DNA of 64,000 bases. Origin: Clostridia bacterium. Lineage in GTDB: Bacteria; Bacillota; Clostridia; Oscillospirales; CAG-272. The notes beneath the pieces were generated by a model. It was not told the origin of the DNA. It searched no databases and saw only the letters and a list, made by a program, of their open reading frames with translations. Both the position numbers and the translations under genes were made by a program. The stretch lies in contig JAFUQP010000028.1 in the NCBI GenBank assembly GCA_017472305.1, positions 43,631 through 107,630 on the forward strand, given 5' to 3'. This document shows positions 32,178 through 40,864 of this stretch, piece by piece (within the stretch, counting starts at the first letter, position 1; the number at the start of each line of letters is the position of its first letter).

Positions 32178-33688
32178 TTTTCCTCACCGAACATCTCCTG
32201 AATATCCTTAAGCTGCTCGCGCACGAGAAGGTCGCCGCCCTCGTGGCCGACGTTGCCGCTGGTTATGTAGGCAGAGTAATGGCCTGCCCTCTCTGCCTTC
32301 TCGGTAGGAAGGTAACCGCCCCTGCCGCAGCACAGCTGAACAATGAATGTCTGCTCGGCGTAGCTTCTCGCCTTTATTCTGTTTCCAAAATCGAGGAATA
32401 GCTCAAAGGGATTGGTTACGATAGCGATATTACCAAGTCTTACCGCGTGGTACTCGATAGGATAAATCTCCTGCGTCTGCTGCTCGCGGTAGCGCTTTAT
32501 TGTTCCTGCGTTGACGTACATCTTCGCGTTATCCGAGTAATCGAAGGTCGGCTTGTCGGCGTTCTTCTGCACGTAGTACTCTATCTCGCGCACCGCGTGC
32601 TCGTACTCCTCACGGGTTGCCTTACGGAGAGGAAGGTCTAATGTCTTAACTATGTGGGTGAAGGGGACGTCGCACGAGAGCCTGTCAAGGTCAAGCTCCT
32701 CGTAAACCGAGAGAATTTCGTTCGATACTCTCTTGCCCGCTCTGTTACAGCCCTCAATATCGAACATCGAGGGGTCGGCACGCCTTTTCAAGAGGTTGGG
32801 ACGCGAGATATTCGGGTCGTTAAGCTCGGTTTTCGGGTGTACCCATCTTACAAGGTCGCGAGGGCACTGGTCGCCGCCCGCGCCGCCAAGACCGACAAGG
32901 AATATATGCTCGCCGAGCTTTGCTCTGATATTCGCCTTTGCTCTGCCCCAATAATCGGCGGAAATGAAGCTCCTGTGCTCAAGAATCTGCGAGGGACAGG
33001 CAATATTTGCAACTATACCCGAGAGCTTCTTGTCCTTATCAAAGACGTAAAGAAGCTCGATGCCCGAGTCGTTACCGCCCTCCATAGCAACGAAATCGGC
33101 TCTGTTGGTATCTCCCCACATTTCAGCCGAGCCGTCGGTGTAGGTCGCGCGGCGGCACATTCCCACTGCGGCTCTTCCGAAGTCGTTTGCAATATACGCC
33201 TCTGTTCTGTTCTTCCAGGCGCGGTAAGCGGCAAGAGCGATTTTCTCGGAAACGAACAGGCATGCCTCGGCAGGGTCAATAACACTGTCATCTGCGGTGA
33301 CGAGCGCCTTATACTCCTTATCCGAAGACATAAACTCGGCAAGGATATCCTTCGTGGTTGCCGAGAAATCGTCGCTCGCCTTTGGAGAAGCAATCGTGTG
33401 CGAGGTATGGGTGTGAGTTGCGGCGACTATTATTTTCTCGGGCGAAATCTCGTCTGTAAGCACGGCAAATTTCTCGCGCACAAGCGCCATAAGATATTCC
33501 GGAATGCTCGTCATATCGGCTGACACGAGTATCATCTCGTCGTCGCCCGAGTCAACCGCCATTGCGGTTGCGGTTATCTCCGACTCGACGTACTCTGAAA
33601 TTCTTTCGTAAAACTGACCTGCAAGTCTGACCCTCTTTCCCTCGGGAACGAGGCTCTCCTCTGCAAAGCCTATAAGTAATCTGCTCAT
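32174..33688 (-). CDS. Neutral/alkaline ceramidase-like protein
   Basis: A 504-residue protein resembling the N-terminal catalytic domain of neutral/alkaline non-lysosomal ceramidases: an opening LLIGFAEESLVPEGK (the GxGxxDxT-like start), VSADMTSIPEYL, and the metal-binding AATHTHTSHTIAS. Members hydrolyse amide bonds of ceramides, but many bacterial homologues of this length sit in sugar operons and have unknown substrates. It has no signal peptide, so it would act in the cytoplasm, which is unusual for a ceramidase. AGGAG precedes the ATG at 33688. It overlaps the 3' end of neither neighbour beyond ATGA with the MFS gene and lies 26 bp after the isomerase-like gene stop. Confidence 0.7.
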   Translation of the reverse strand: MSRLLIGFAEESLVPEGKRVRLAGQFYERISEYVESEITATAMAVDSGDDEMILVSADMTSIPEYLMALVREKFAVLTDEISPEKIIVAATHTHTSHTIASPKASDDFSATTKDILAEFMSSDKEYKALVTADDSVIDPAEACLFVSEKIALAAYRAWKNRTEAYIANDFGRAAVGMCRRATYTDGSAEMWGDTNRADFVAMEGGNDSGIELLYVFDKDKKLSGIVANIACPSQILEHRSFISADYWGRAKANIRAKLGEHIFLVGLGGAGGDQCPRDLVRWVHPKTELNDPNISRPNLLKRRADPSMFDIEGCNRAGKRVSNEILSVYEELDLDRLSCDVPFTHIVKTLDLPLRKATREEYEHAVREIEYYVQKNADKPTFDYSDNAKMYVNAGTIKRYREQQTQEIYPIEYHAVRLGNIAIVTNPFELFLDFGNRIKARSYAEQTFIVQLCCGRGGYLPTEKAERAGHYSAYITSGNVGHEGGDLLVREQLKDIQEMFGEEK

Positions 33689-33714
33689 TTTCTTTCTCCT
33701 GATAATTTTACCTA

Positions 33715-35064
33715 TTAAATAATCTCTATACCGAGCATATCGCAAAGGTTAGCAATATCCTCTCTGTTGTCACCGTAGGAAATTATGTAATGCTGACACA
33801 TAACCTTGTCGGTGAAGTCCTCGACGTCCTCGAGGAGTATTTCAAGTCCCGGCAGCTGGGGTGCGGGCTGCGTCCAGCCTGCCTCCTCCCACTTTCTGGG
33901 GGTTACCGCGTCCCCGACGGTCATATGCATATAATACTCGCCGTCAACAGAGGTAAGACGGCAGAGAGTAACCTTGCCTGTCTTAAGCTTCGACACGTTG
34001 AGTATTCCCTCGGACAGCTCGCCGAACGCGGCAGGCATAACGGTAACGCCGCCGTCGGTAACCTCGGCGGGAACGTAGTCGGGAACACCTGCAAGCACTC
34101 TGTCGGAGAAGAACTCGTAAAACTCGAGATAGAAGGCGCACTGCCCCGTGATATATTTAACCATAAGCTGGGTAACGCTTCCGAGAGAGTCGTTCTCGGG
34201 AACGGTGCAGAGCCCTGCCTCGTCGGAAAGAAGCATAAAGATAGGCGCAGGGGGGAAGCCGAGCAGCTTCTTCATTCCGTCAACGTCCTTTAAGGATATT
34301 GCCTCGTAGCCTCGCTCGTCGCATATTGCCTTCACCGCGAGATAGTAGCCTGCCGCGAGTCTTACCGACTCGGGATTTGCCGCCTTCAGGAAATGCCACT
34401 TTGAGATTGTCTTATTTATTACCTCGTCCTTTTGTTCGTCGGTAACCTTAAGGTATCTCTGATAGAGCTCGAGCATCTCGAAGGTTTCAATTTCGGGGCC
34501 GACAACCCTCTTAAGAGAGCCGCCGTCATAGAGCGTGCCGTAGAGGTTCATATCGCGGTATCCCGCCATACCTATCCTCGCGTGGCGAAGCCTCTCGCGC
34601 GCCGCCGCGGCGAGAGCCCAGGATTTAACCCTCTTAACTCTCGAGGGAAGTCCGATTATATCGTACACGTATTTAAAGTTGTAGCCGAGGTCGTAGAAGG
34701 TCTTGCGAAGCGCCGAGGTTCCCGCCTGGTCTGCGGTAGTGACGAGCCTGTCACCCTCGGTCCAGCCGCAAAGTCCCCAAAGCACCATAGGCTTCTCTCT
34801 GTAGCACTCGGTAATCTTCACAACAGCGTGTGTGGGAATCCAGCCTGCAATGCAGATTACGAGAACGTCGAAGTCCTTGCCCGAAAGAGCCGCTCTTGCC
34901 GCCTTGATATCCTTTTCCTCATAGTCGTCGGTAACGGGATAAACCGACGCGCAAAGCTCAAGCCCCTCGGAAAGAAGCCCAGCCTCTGCCGCCTTACACT
35001 TATTAACGATAATCTCTCTCGGAGTGTTAACCTCTCCGAAGCCTACGAAAGCCGCTTTAATCAT
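33715..35064 (-). CDS. L-fucose/L-arabinose isomerase-like protein
   Basis: A 449-residue protein of the fucose/arabinose isomerase-like superfamily: the N-terminal Rossmann-like region (KAAFVGFGEVNTPREIIVNK; LVICIAGWIPTHAVVKI; MVLWGLCGW) and a C-terminal beta-rich metal-binding half ending with MCQHYIISYGDNREDI, where the His could be a ligand. Relatives interconvert aldoses and ketoses, but many are uncharacterised. It is the first gene of a LacI-controlled three-gene unit with the ceramidase-like and MFS genes. Confidence 0.78.
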   Translation of the reverse strand: MIKAAFVGFGEVNTPREIIVNKCKAAEAGLLSEGLELCASVYPVTDDYEEKDIKAARAALSGKDFDVLVICIAGWIPTHAVVKITECYREKPMVLWGLCGWTEGDRLVTTADQAGTSALRKTFYDLGYNFKYVYDIIGLPSRVKRVKSWALAAAARERLRHARIGMAGYRDMNLYGTLYDGGSLKRVVGPEIETFEMLELYQRYLKVTDEQKDEVINKTISKWHFLKAANPESVRLAAGYYLAVKAICDERGYEAISLKDVDGMKKLLGFPPAPIFMLLSDEAGLCTVPENDSLGSVTQLMVKYITGQCAFYLEFYEFFSDRVLAGVPDYVPAEVTDGGVTVMPAAFGELSEGILNVSKLKTGKVTLCRLTSVDGEYYMHMTVGDAVTPRKWEEAGWTQPAPQLPGLEILLEDVEDFTDKVMCQHYIISYGDNREDIANLCDMLGIEII

Positions 35065-35105
35065 AAATCTACTCCATTGTTTTTTTATTTTTTCTTCCGA
35101 TTATA

Positions 35106-35134
35106 ATTATAAGGCACGCCCCGAGCGAATTCAA
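35106..35134 (-). promoter_or_regulatory. Promoter of the isomerase-ceramidase-MFS operon
   Basis: Minus strand: -35 TTGAAT (35129-35134), 17-bp spacer, -10 TATAAT (35106-35111), about 42 nt before the ATG at 35064. Confidence 0.65.
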
Positions 35135-35181
35135 GAGAGGGGAAAACGAAAAACTTTTCGAAATTTAATTCGGCATTTTAC

Positions 35182-35210
35182 TTGCCATTTATGATGAAAT
35201 GCTTTATAAT
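35182..35210 (+). promoter_or_regulatory. Promoter of the LacI-family gene
   Basis: -35 TTGCCA (35182-35187), 17-bp spacer, -10 TATAAT (35205-35210). Confidence 0.65.
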
Positions 35211-35249
35211 GTAGTTATAAGTTATCGTCTGTTGCCGAAGGAGAGAAAA

Positions 35250-36221
35250 ATGACACTAACCGAGCTTGCCCGTCTTGCATACGTTTCGACCTCTACCGCC
35301 TCAAAGGCGTTTTCAATGTCCCCCGAGGTCAGCGAGCAGACGAGAAATATGATATTCGATATCGCCAAAAAGCACGGCGCCTTCAAAAAGTTTTACCGCT
35401 CGGAGTACCCTAACTGCGTTATAGCACTTATCTGCCCCGAGTTTGACAGCAGCTATTATTCGGCGCTTATCTCGGCATTTCAGGAGAGCCTTTCAAGCCT
35501 CAACGCGGAGTTGACCGTTGCCTCGTGGGATTTTTCTCACGAAAGTATAGAAAAGCTTCTGAAATATTACGACAAGTATCAGACAGTAGACGGTATAATT
35601 CTTATTAATTCCCCTATTCCCAATACCCACAGCGGCGCAATCCCGACAGTAACGGTTGGAAGAGTGTCGCAGGGCGTAAGAGGTGATATCGACATCACTC
35701 TTGACCAGATTACGGCGGTGCGCGAGGCGGTAAAGCATTTTAAGTCAGCAGGTGTCACCGATATAGGCTTTATAGGCGACAAATACACCGGAAGACGTGA
35801 AAAAAACCTACGCGCGGCTATACGTGAGATTATCGGCGAGGGTGCGGATATTGCCGTTTCGGCAAAAGCCGAGGAGCGCTTTGAGGCAGGGGGATACGCT
35901 GCAATGAGCTCTATTATCGAATCCGGCAGAGTGCCGAGAGCTATTGTGTGCGCTTACGACAGAATTGCCTACGGCGTTATGCGCGCGGCGGCTGATAACG
36001 GTATAAAAATTCCCGAGGAGCTCTTGCTCGTCGGCTTTGACGACGCGCCGGCGTCGGCGTATACCACCCCTGCCCTCTCCTCGATAAATCACTCGATAAA
36101 GGAAAGTGCCGAGGCGGCGTCGAGAGCGATTATCTCGAAAATACGCGGCGAGGAATACGACTCTGATATAACCATTTCCTGCCCTCTTGTGATAAGGGAA
36201 TCTATGAATTGTGTAAAATGA
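35250..36221 (+). CDS. LacI-family transcriptional regulator
   Basis: A 323-residue sugar-responsive repressor. The N-terminal headpiece reads MTLTELARLAYVSTSTASKAF (split here from SMSPEVSEQTRN), with the hinge region shorter than usual, followed by a periplasmic-binding-protein-like core: ALICPEFDSSYYSALISAF, VDGIILINSP, IGFIGDKYTGRREKNL, and VGFDDAPASAYTTPALSSI near the end. The ATG at 35250 has AAGGAGAG in front. It is divergent from the isomerase-like operon, which it probably controls; the effector is unknown. Confidence 0.9.
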   Translation: MTLTELARLAYVSTSTASKAFSMSPEVSEQTRNMIFDIAKKHGAFKKFYRSEYPNCVIALICPEFDSSYYSALISAFQESLSSLNAELTVASWDFSHESIEKLLKYYDKYQTVDGIILINSPIPNTHSGAIPTVTVGRVSQGVRGDIDITLDQITAVREAVKHFKSAGVTDIGFIGDKYTGRREKNLRAAIREIIGEGADIAVSAKAEERFEAGGYAAMSSIIESGRVPRAIVCAYDRIAYGVMRAAADNGIKIPEELLLVGFDDAPASAYTTPALSSINHSIKESAEAASRAIISKIRGEEYDSDITISCPLVIRESMNCVK

Positions 36222-36267
36222 GCAAATAAAACAGAACCGTTTTGTAGAAATTTGTCAAAAAAACATA

Positions 36268-36296
36268 TTGCATTTTACATACTAAAGTGATATAAT
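36268..36296 (+). promoter_or_regulatory. Promoter of the glycine riboswitch leader
   Basis: -35 TTGCAT (36268-36273), 17-bp spacer, -10 TATAAT (36291-36296); start near 36303. Confidence 0.65.
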
Positions 36297-36349
36297 AATT
36301 TCAACAGTTTCCGTTGAGGTGTTCGGAATCGAAAGAAACCGTTCTACCG

Positions 36350-36440
36350 AGGAGCTCTGGAGAATCCCTTAAATGGGTGCCGAAGGTGCAAGGCAGATGC
36401 TATTCTGCTGAATCTCTCAGGCAAAAGGACAGAGAAAGAC
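36350..36440 (+). promoter_or_regulatory. Glycine riboswitch (single aptamer)
   Basis: The hallmark sequences GCCGAAGGTGCAAGG (36379-36393) and CTCTCAGGCAAAAGGACAGAG (36415-36435, in pieces) define a glycine aptamer. Only one full aptamer is seen; short flanking pairings may act as the ghost partner of singlet riboswitches. It precedes a glycine/alanine-type symporter gene, as expected for transport control. Confidence 0.88.
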
Positions 36441-36516
36441 ATTCCCCACCACCACCACAGTGAATGTCTTCAATATTCTTTTTCTCAGAGCCACCGATAC
36501 TGTCGGTGACTTTTTT
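36436..36516 (+). terminator. Expression platform of the glycine riboswitch
   Basis: A 9-bp hairpin (36436-36444 with 36462-36470) directly follows the aptamer, then CACCGA (36492-36497) with TCGGTG (36503-36508) and six T residues form an intrinsic terminator just before the gene. Ligand binding probably decides termination, but the direction (on or off) is not proven by sequence. Confidence 0.65.
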
Positions 36517-36552
36517 GTTTCAGAGAAAAAATAAAAAAGAAGGGTTAAAAAA

Positions 36553-38040
36553 ATGGACGTATTACTTACAATAGTTCAGAACATCAACAAGTATCTCTCG
36601 AACTACATTCTTATCATTCTTCTGGTGGGCGTGGGCCTTTACTTCTCCATCAGAACGAAATTCGTTCAGGTTCGCTGCTTTGGCGAAGGTATGAAGAACG
36701 TTTTCGGAAACATCAAGCTTAAGGGCGACAAGCAGAAGGGCGGAATGTCCTCCTTCCAGGCTCTTGCTACAGCAGTTGCGGCGCAGGTCGGTACGGGTAA
36801 CATCGTAGGCGCGTGCGGAGCAATTCTTATAGGCGGCCCCGGCGCTATCTTCTGGATGTGGATTATTGCCTTCCTCGGTATGGCTACGATATACGCAGAG
36901 GCAACCCTCGCGCAGAAAACGAGAGTTGTTAACGAGGACGGAAGCATCGAGGGCGGCCCCGTTTACTACATAAAGGCAGCCTTCAAGGGAAAATTCGGCA
37001 AGTTCCTTGCGGTATTCTTCTCTGTTGCGGCAATTATCGCGCTCGGCTTTGTCGGCGCTATGGTACAGTCAAACTCTATTGCCTCGAATATTGCAAACGT
37101 ATTCACGGGACTTGGAGTCGACGCAGGCTTCGAGCTTTTCGGACTCGAGCTTAACTGGATAATGCTTATCGCAGGCGCAATCTGCGCGGCTATCGCGGGC
37201 TTCGTGCTAATCGGCGGTGTGCAGAGACTCGCTGCCTTCACAGAAAAAATCGTTCCGGTTATGGCTTGTCTGTATCTTGTCGGCGGTCTTCTCGTTATCT
37301 TCATTAACATCACTAACGTTCCCGCAGCGTTCGGTATGATATTCAAGTACGCCTTCGTTCCTCAGGCACTCGTCGGCGGCGGCTTCGGCGCGGCTATCGC
37401 GGCGGCTATCAGCAACGGCGCAAAGCGCGGTCTGTTCTCCAACGAGGCAGGTATGGGCTCAACTCCCCACGCGCACGCTCTCGCGAACGTCAAGGACCCC
37501 CACACCCAGGGCACTACCGCTATGATAGGCGTGTTTATCGACACCTTCGTGGTTCTTACTATGACGGCTCTCGTCGTTCTCTCCACTCTGTATGAGAGCG
37601 GCGCAGGCCTTATTACTCCCGAGCTTTACAAGGACGGCGCGTACGTCGGACTTGCAAGCAACGCAACTATGGCGCAGTCGGCGTTCTCCTACACCTTTGC
37701 AAAGCTCTTCGGCTCTGCCGCAGGCTCGGTTATCGGTAACGTATTCGTCGCCGTATGCCTCTTCTTCTTCGCATTCTCCACAATTCTCGGCTGGAACTAC
37801 TTCGGCAAGGTTAACTTCACCCACCTCTTTGGAAAGAAGTCCACTCTCGTTTACTCGGTTATCGCAATCCTGTTCGTATTCCTCGGCTCGGCTTTGTCCA
37901 ACGACCTCGTCTGGGAGCTTACCGATATGTTCAACTACCTTATGGTGCTTCCCAACGCTATAGCTCTTATCGCACTTGGAAATATGGTTGTATCTATGAC
38001 CAAGTTCGGCAAGAAGGAAGAGCTTCCCGAAATAAAGTAA
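36553..38040 (+). CDS. Sodium:glycine/alanine symporter (AGCS family)
   Basis: A 495-residue membrane carrier of the alanine or glycine:cation symporter family (AlsT/DagA-like). Family signatures: FQALATAVAAQVGTGNIVG near residue 75, GGPGAIFWMWIIAFLGM, and GAKRGLFSNEAGMGSTPHAH near residue 300. About 11 hydrophobic segments are visible. The upstream glycine riboswitch indicates that glycine is the relevant substrate or signal, in keeping with the tdh-kbl glycine pathway elsewhere in the window. GAAGGG precedes the ATG. Confidence 0.92.
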   Translation: MDVLLTIVQNINKYLSNYILIILLVGVGLYFSIRTKFVQVRCFGEGMKNVFGNIKLKGDKQKGGMSSFQALATAVAAQVGTGNIVGACGAILIGGPGAIFWMWIIAFLGMATIYAEATLAQKTRVVNEDGSIEGGPVYYIKAAFKGKFGKFLAVFFSVAAIIALGFVGAMVQSNSIASNIANVFTGLGVDAGFELFGLELNWIMLIAGAICAAIAGFVLIGGVQRLAAFTEKIVPVMACLYLVGGLLVIFINITNVPAAFGMIFKYAFVPQALVGGGFGAAIAAAISNGAKRGLFSNEAGMGSTPHAHALANVKDPHTQGTTAMIGVFIDTFVVLTMTALVVLSTLYESGAGLITPELYKDGAYVGLASNATMAQSAFSYTFAKLFGSAAGSVIGNVFVAVCLFFFAFSTILGWNYFGKVNFTHLFGKKSTLVYSVIAILFVFLGSALSNDLVWELTDMFNYLMVLPNAIALIALGNMVVSMTKFGKKEELPEIK

Positions 38041-38117
38041 TTAAGCCGAGGCTTAAACCGTTCTGTGCCCGGGCTCGGAGTGCAGCTCCCTTGACACTCC
38101 GACTCGGTTCACATCTG

Positions 38118-38141
38118 CCGCGTACCCAAACGGGTGCGCGG
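38118..38141 (+). terminator. Terminator of the AGCS gene
   Basis: CCGCGTACCC (38118-38127) and GGGTGCGCGG (38132-38141) close an AAAC loop and are followed by TTTTTATTT. Confidence 0.75.
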
Positions 38142-38181
38142 TTTTTATTTCCCGACACCACCCGATATCTTTAAAAAGCAG

Positions 38182-38218
38182 AGCCACCCGCGGAAAGCAA
38201 TTTTCTCCGTGAGTGGCT
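38182..38218. terminator. Terminator of the Gfo/Idh/MocA gene, possibly bidirectional
   Basis: AGCCACCCGCGG (38182-38193) and CCGTGAGTGGCT (38207-38218) pair with a few wobbles; T-rich runs lie on both sides. It is 35 bp past the stop of the minus-strand gene. Confidence 0.65.
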
Positions 38219-38252
38219 TTTATTTTTTACATATTTAGTTATGTATGTATTT

Positions 38253-39512
38253 TTAGCTATGTATGTATTCGAGGCTGCCGCCGTTTATGCGCGACCTCTC
38301 GGCGGCAATACCCATAAGATGGCTCTCAACCGACTCCTCAAGCGTCGTTACCATTCTCAAGTCACCCGACATCATACCGTAGAGCGAGTCAATGAGCTTT
38401 GCATCTCCGCCGCCGTGAGCGTAGTCGATATCCTCAATTTCGGAGAGGTCGATATGCTCCTCGGGCGCACCGAAGGGACGGACCGCAATCTCCTTTTCGT
38501 CCATATAAATCTCGCCAAGCGAGCAGTAGAAGCTTACCTTTCTGCCGCCGCCTATATTGAAGGCGTTCATCGTGAGGGTGGCTGTGACACCGTTCTCAAA
38601 CTGCATCTGCACGAGCTGATTGTCAACGACGTTGTTGTCACAGCGGAACACGCACCTGCCGTAGTCGCCGACTCTGATAGCCTCGTAGAGCTTCTCCTCG
38701 GTGACAGGTGCCATAACCGGCACGTTATAGGGCCAGGAGTCGGCAGGCTCGCCTGCCCCGTGCCATCTCTCTATGTATATTCTCTTTGCGCTGTAGGGGC
38801 AACTATCGACGAGTCGGCAGTCGGTGCAGCGGTCGGCAGTATTCTCGGGTGCGTTTGCCTCATTGAAGAAGGCGAGCGAGCCGACGGAGCTTACCGAGCG
38901 GCACCTCGATTTAGCATAGAACTGAATAAGGTCGAGGTCGTGGCAGCTCTTCGCAAGTATCATAGGGGCGCTTATATCGGTGTTGCGCCAGCTTCCTCTT
39001 ACGTAGCTGTGCGCCTGGTGCCAATATCCGACAGGCTCTGTCCAGTTCATAGAAATAAGTCTGCCGAGTCTGCCCGAGTCGAGTATCTCGGAGAGCTTCA
39101 TATAGGCGGGCGCGTAACGGAGAACGTGGCAGACAAGGGCGCGATTGCCGTGCTTCTTCTGTACATCAAGCAGTTCTCTGCACTCCTCGAGCTTATCTGT
39201 GATAGGCTTTTCAAGAAGAACGTCGTAGCCGGTCTTGAAGGCGCGTATGCACTGACGGACGTGAAGGGTGTCGAGGGTAGTTACGAGGAGTATGTCGGCG
39301 CGCTTCTTCAGAAAGAACTCGTCCTCGCTTGTAAATCTCTCGGTCGCGGGAACACCGAACATCTCGCCGAAATGCGAGAGCCTGTCCTCTCTCGGGTCGC
39401 AGAGCGCAACGATTTTAAACTTGTCGGGCTTTTTCATAATAAGCTTGCCGTATGCGTTGCCGCCCCTCGCGCCAACACCTAGTATTGCTACAGTATAAAC
39501 TCTGTTTTCCAT
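38253..39512 (-). CDS. Gfo/Idh/MocA-family oxidoreductase
   Basis: NAD(P)-dependent dehydrogenase of 419 residues. The N-terminal Rossmann motif VAILGVGARGGNAYG, the LLVTTLDTLHVRQCI strand-helix and the catalytic-lysine motif DVLLEKPIT are typical, with the C-terminal alpha/beta domain carrying SCHDLDLIQFY. A cysteine cluster RCTDCRLVDSCPYSA near residues 228-242 resembles a small metal-binding insertion found in one Gfo/Idh/MocA subgroup. The substrate (sugar or inositol derivative) is unknown. It lies 115 bp after the S24-type repressor gene on the same strand. Confidence 0.85.
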   Translation of the reverse strand: MENRVYTVAILGVGARGGNAYGKLIMKKPDKFKIVALCDPREDRLSHFGEMFGVPATERFTSEDEFFLKKRADILLVTTLDTLHVRQCIRAFKTGYDVLLEKPITDKLEECRELLDVQKKHGNRALVCHVLRYAPAYMKLSEILDSGRLGRLISMNWTEPVGYWHQAHSYVRGSWRNTDISAPMILAKSCHDLDLIQFYAKSRCRSVSSVGSLAFFNEANAPENTADRCTDCRLVDSCPYSAKRIYIERWHGAGEPADSWPYNVPVMAPVTEEKLYEAIRVGDYGRCVFRCDNNVVDNQLVQMQFENGVTATLTMNAFNIGGGRKVSFYCSLGEIYMDEKEIAVRPFGAPEEHIDLSEIEDIDYAHGGGDAKLIDSLYGMMSGDLRMVTTLEESVESHLMGIAAERSRINGGSLEYIHS

Positions 39513-39627
39513 AATAACTTCCTATCCGTCGCTAAAGCGACTTTGTTTTCATAAAAATTATATCAGTTAAGGAGTAGGCAGTCAATGCCATTCTTTTTTC
39601 GGGACAACCTTTGTTATGCGAAGCTCA

Positions 39628-40254
39628 TTATCTGACCCTGCTCTGGTAGGCTATCGCCTGACCGAGAATTTTTATATCCTTAAGCTGGTCGCCGATATAT
39701 ACGAGGGGGGCGTATTTGTTATTCTCGGGCGAGAGGACGAGCTTCTGGTCGTCGGGATAGTAATACACGCGCTTGAGGGTTGCCTCGTCGTTGATTATCA
39801 CTGCGGCAACCGCGCCGTTGTCAACGCTGCTCTGCGCTCTTATCATAACTATATCGCCGTCGTATATTCCAGCGCCCTCCATACTGTCGCCCTCTGCGCG
39901 AAGGCAGAAGTCGGCAAGAGGCGCGTCGATAAGCGAAACGAAGCACTCGTGCTCCTCTTTGGCAAGCACCGGCTGACCGCAGGAAATGCCGCCGAGCATA
40001 GGAAGACTTCTTTTTGTTATCGGCATAATATTACTGTAGGGAGGAAGCTCCGAGCGCTGCTCCCAGCCCACAAGCTCGGCAGGCGAGGTGTCAAGCGCCC
40101 TGGCAAGCGCCTCAATCCTGTCGCGCGGAATGTTGCTTATAGCTCCGCTCTCATACCTGTGTATCGTCTGCTTGCTGGTGCCTACAGCGTCGGCAAGCGC
40201 CTCAAGAGTCATTCTTTTCTCCTTGCGGAGTGTCTTGATTTTTTCGGAAATCAT
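39628..40254 (-). CDS. LexA/CI-like repressor with S24 autopeptidase
   Basis: A 208-residue XRE-HTH repressor (1-60: KIKTLRKEKRMTLEALADAV, GTSKQTIHRYESGAIS) joined to a LexA/UmuD-type self-cleaving peptidase. The catalytic Ser124 is in RAEGDSMEGAGI and Lys161 in DEATLKRVYY. The scissile bond is probably Cys92-Gly93 (GGISCGQP), the dipeptide used by UmuD rather than the Ala-Gly of LexA. Such proteins are inactivated on DNA damage through RecA. It is divergent from a small coiled-coil gene; the 298-bp region between them is packed with repeated GTTACTTG-like half-sites that it probably binds. Confidence 0.87.
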   Translation of the reverse strand: MISEKIKTLRKEKRMTLEALADAVGTSKQTIHRYESGAISNIPRDRIEALARALDTSPAELVGWEQRSELPPYSNIMPITKRSLPMLGGISCGQPVLAKEEHECFVSLIDAPLADFCLRAEGDSMEGAGIYDGDIVMIRAQSSVDNGAVAAVIINDEATLKRVYYYPDDQKLVLSPENNKYAPLVYIGDQLKDIKILGQAIAYQSRVR

Positions 40255-40452
40255 ACTTCACTACCCTTCCTTTATATTAATATATGAGCGCGAGGACTCG
40301 GTTTGTCACCTGACGATAGATTTTTTGCCATTTACTTCCAGCAAAGCCTACTTGCGGCTTAGAAGCCAAGTCACGCGCGGCGAGTATATCGCAATTATAT
40401 TTTAACACTTTGTCACTTAAAATGCAATACTTTTTCGAAAAAATTTCAAAAA

Positions 40453-40536
40453 GTTACTTGACAAGTTACTTTTCTTGTGCTATAATCTGTCACGTAACAG
40501 GTTACTTGCGACAAATTCAAGTAACAAAACAAGTGA
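40453..40536. promoter_or_regulatory. Array of GTTACTTG/CAAGTRAC half-sites
   Basis: GTTACTTG occurs at 40453-40460 and 40501-40508, CAAGTAAC at 40518-40525, a CAAGTGAC word near 40530, and a near-palindrome CTGTCACGTAACAG at 40487-40500. GTTACTTG (40501) and CAAGTAAC (40518) form a perfect 8-bp dyad with a 9-bp centre. Further CAAGTCAC and TGTCACTTA words lie at 40369 and near 40410. They flank and overlap the promoter at 40458, consistent with repression by the S24-type protein. Confidence 0.6.
40458..40486 (+). promoter_or_regulatory. Consensus promoter of the small coiled-coil gene
   Basis: -35 TTGACA (40458-40463), 17-bp spacer, -10 TATAAT (40481-40486), both exact, embedded in the half-site array; a strong promoter kept under repression. 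Confidence 0.75.
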
Positions 40537-40552
40537 CGAAAGGTGGGATAAT

Positions 40553-40864
40553 ATGTATATTTGTGCCGATTTTTCTGAGGGGCGGCCGCCGAGGCTCTAC
40601 CGCACGGTAGAGGAAATTTCGGGGGATATCTCGGAGGTGAAAAGAAAAATATCCGAGGTTGACGGTCAGCTGACGGTCAGAAGCGTTCTTATGGAGATGA
40701 TTTCGGTCTGGGCTGACGAATCACCCGACAAGTGGATTCCCGAGCTTGAGGAGGTCATAGGCGAGGCGCGCGAGGCACTCGACTCACTCTCCGCTCTTAA
40801 CAAAACGCTCGACGCGCTAATCTCGGAACTCGAGGAGGCGAAGGCAATCTTCGGCTATCTCTGA
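40553..40864 (+). CDS. Small coiled-coil protein under the S24 repressor
   Basis: A 103-residue acidic protein of unknown family. After MYICADFSEGRPPRLYRTV it is almost entirely helical with heptad-like spacing (EEISGDISEVKRKISEVDGQ; ELEEVIGEAREALDSLSALN; KTLDALISELEEAKAIFG), so a coiled coil is likely. The ATG at 40553 has AAAGGTGGG upstream, whereas the open frame to 40475 lies within the operators. Its control by a self-cleaving repressor suggests expression after DNA damage. No relation to known SOS proteins (error-prone polymerase, sulA-like) is evident. Confidence 0.65.
   Translation: MYICADFSEGRPPRLYRTVEEISGDISEVKRKISEVDGQLTVRSVLMEMISVWADESPDKWIPELEEVIGEAREALDSLSALNKTLDALISELEEAKAIFGYL

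Noticed and set aside
31581-32201. 206-residue plus-strand frame opposite the MFS gene
   Set aside because: It is antisense to a clear 12-segment transporter, without a ribosome binding site.
40487-40500. Classical clostridial LexA box (GAAC-N4-GTTC)
   Set aside because: The repeated half-sites here are GTTACTTG/CAAGTRAC, not the known LexA box, so the repressor was not called LexA itself.
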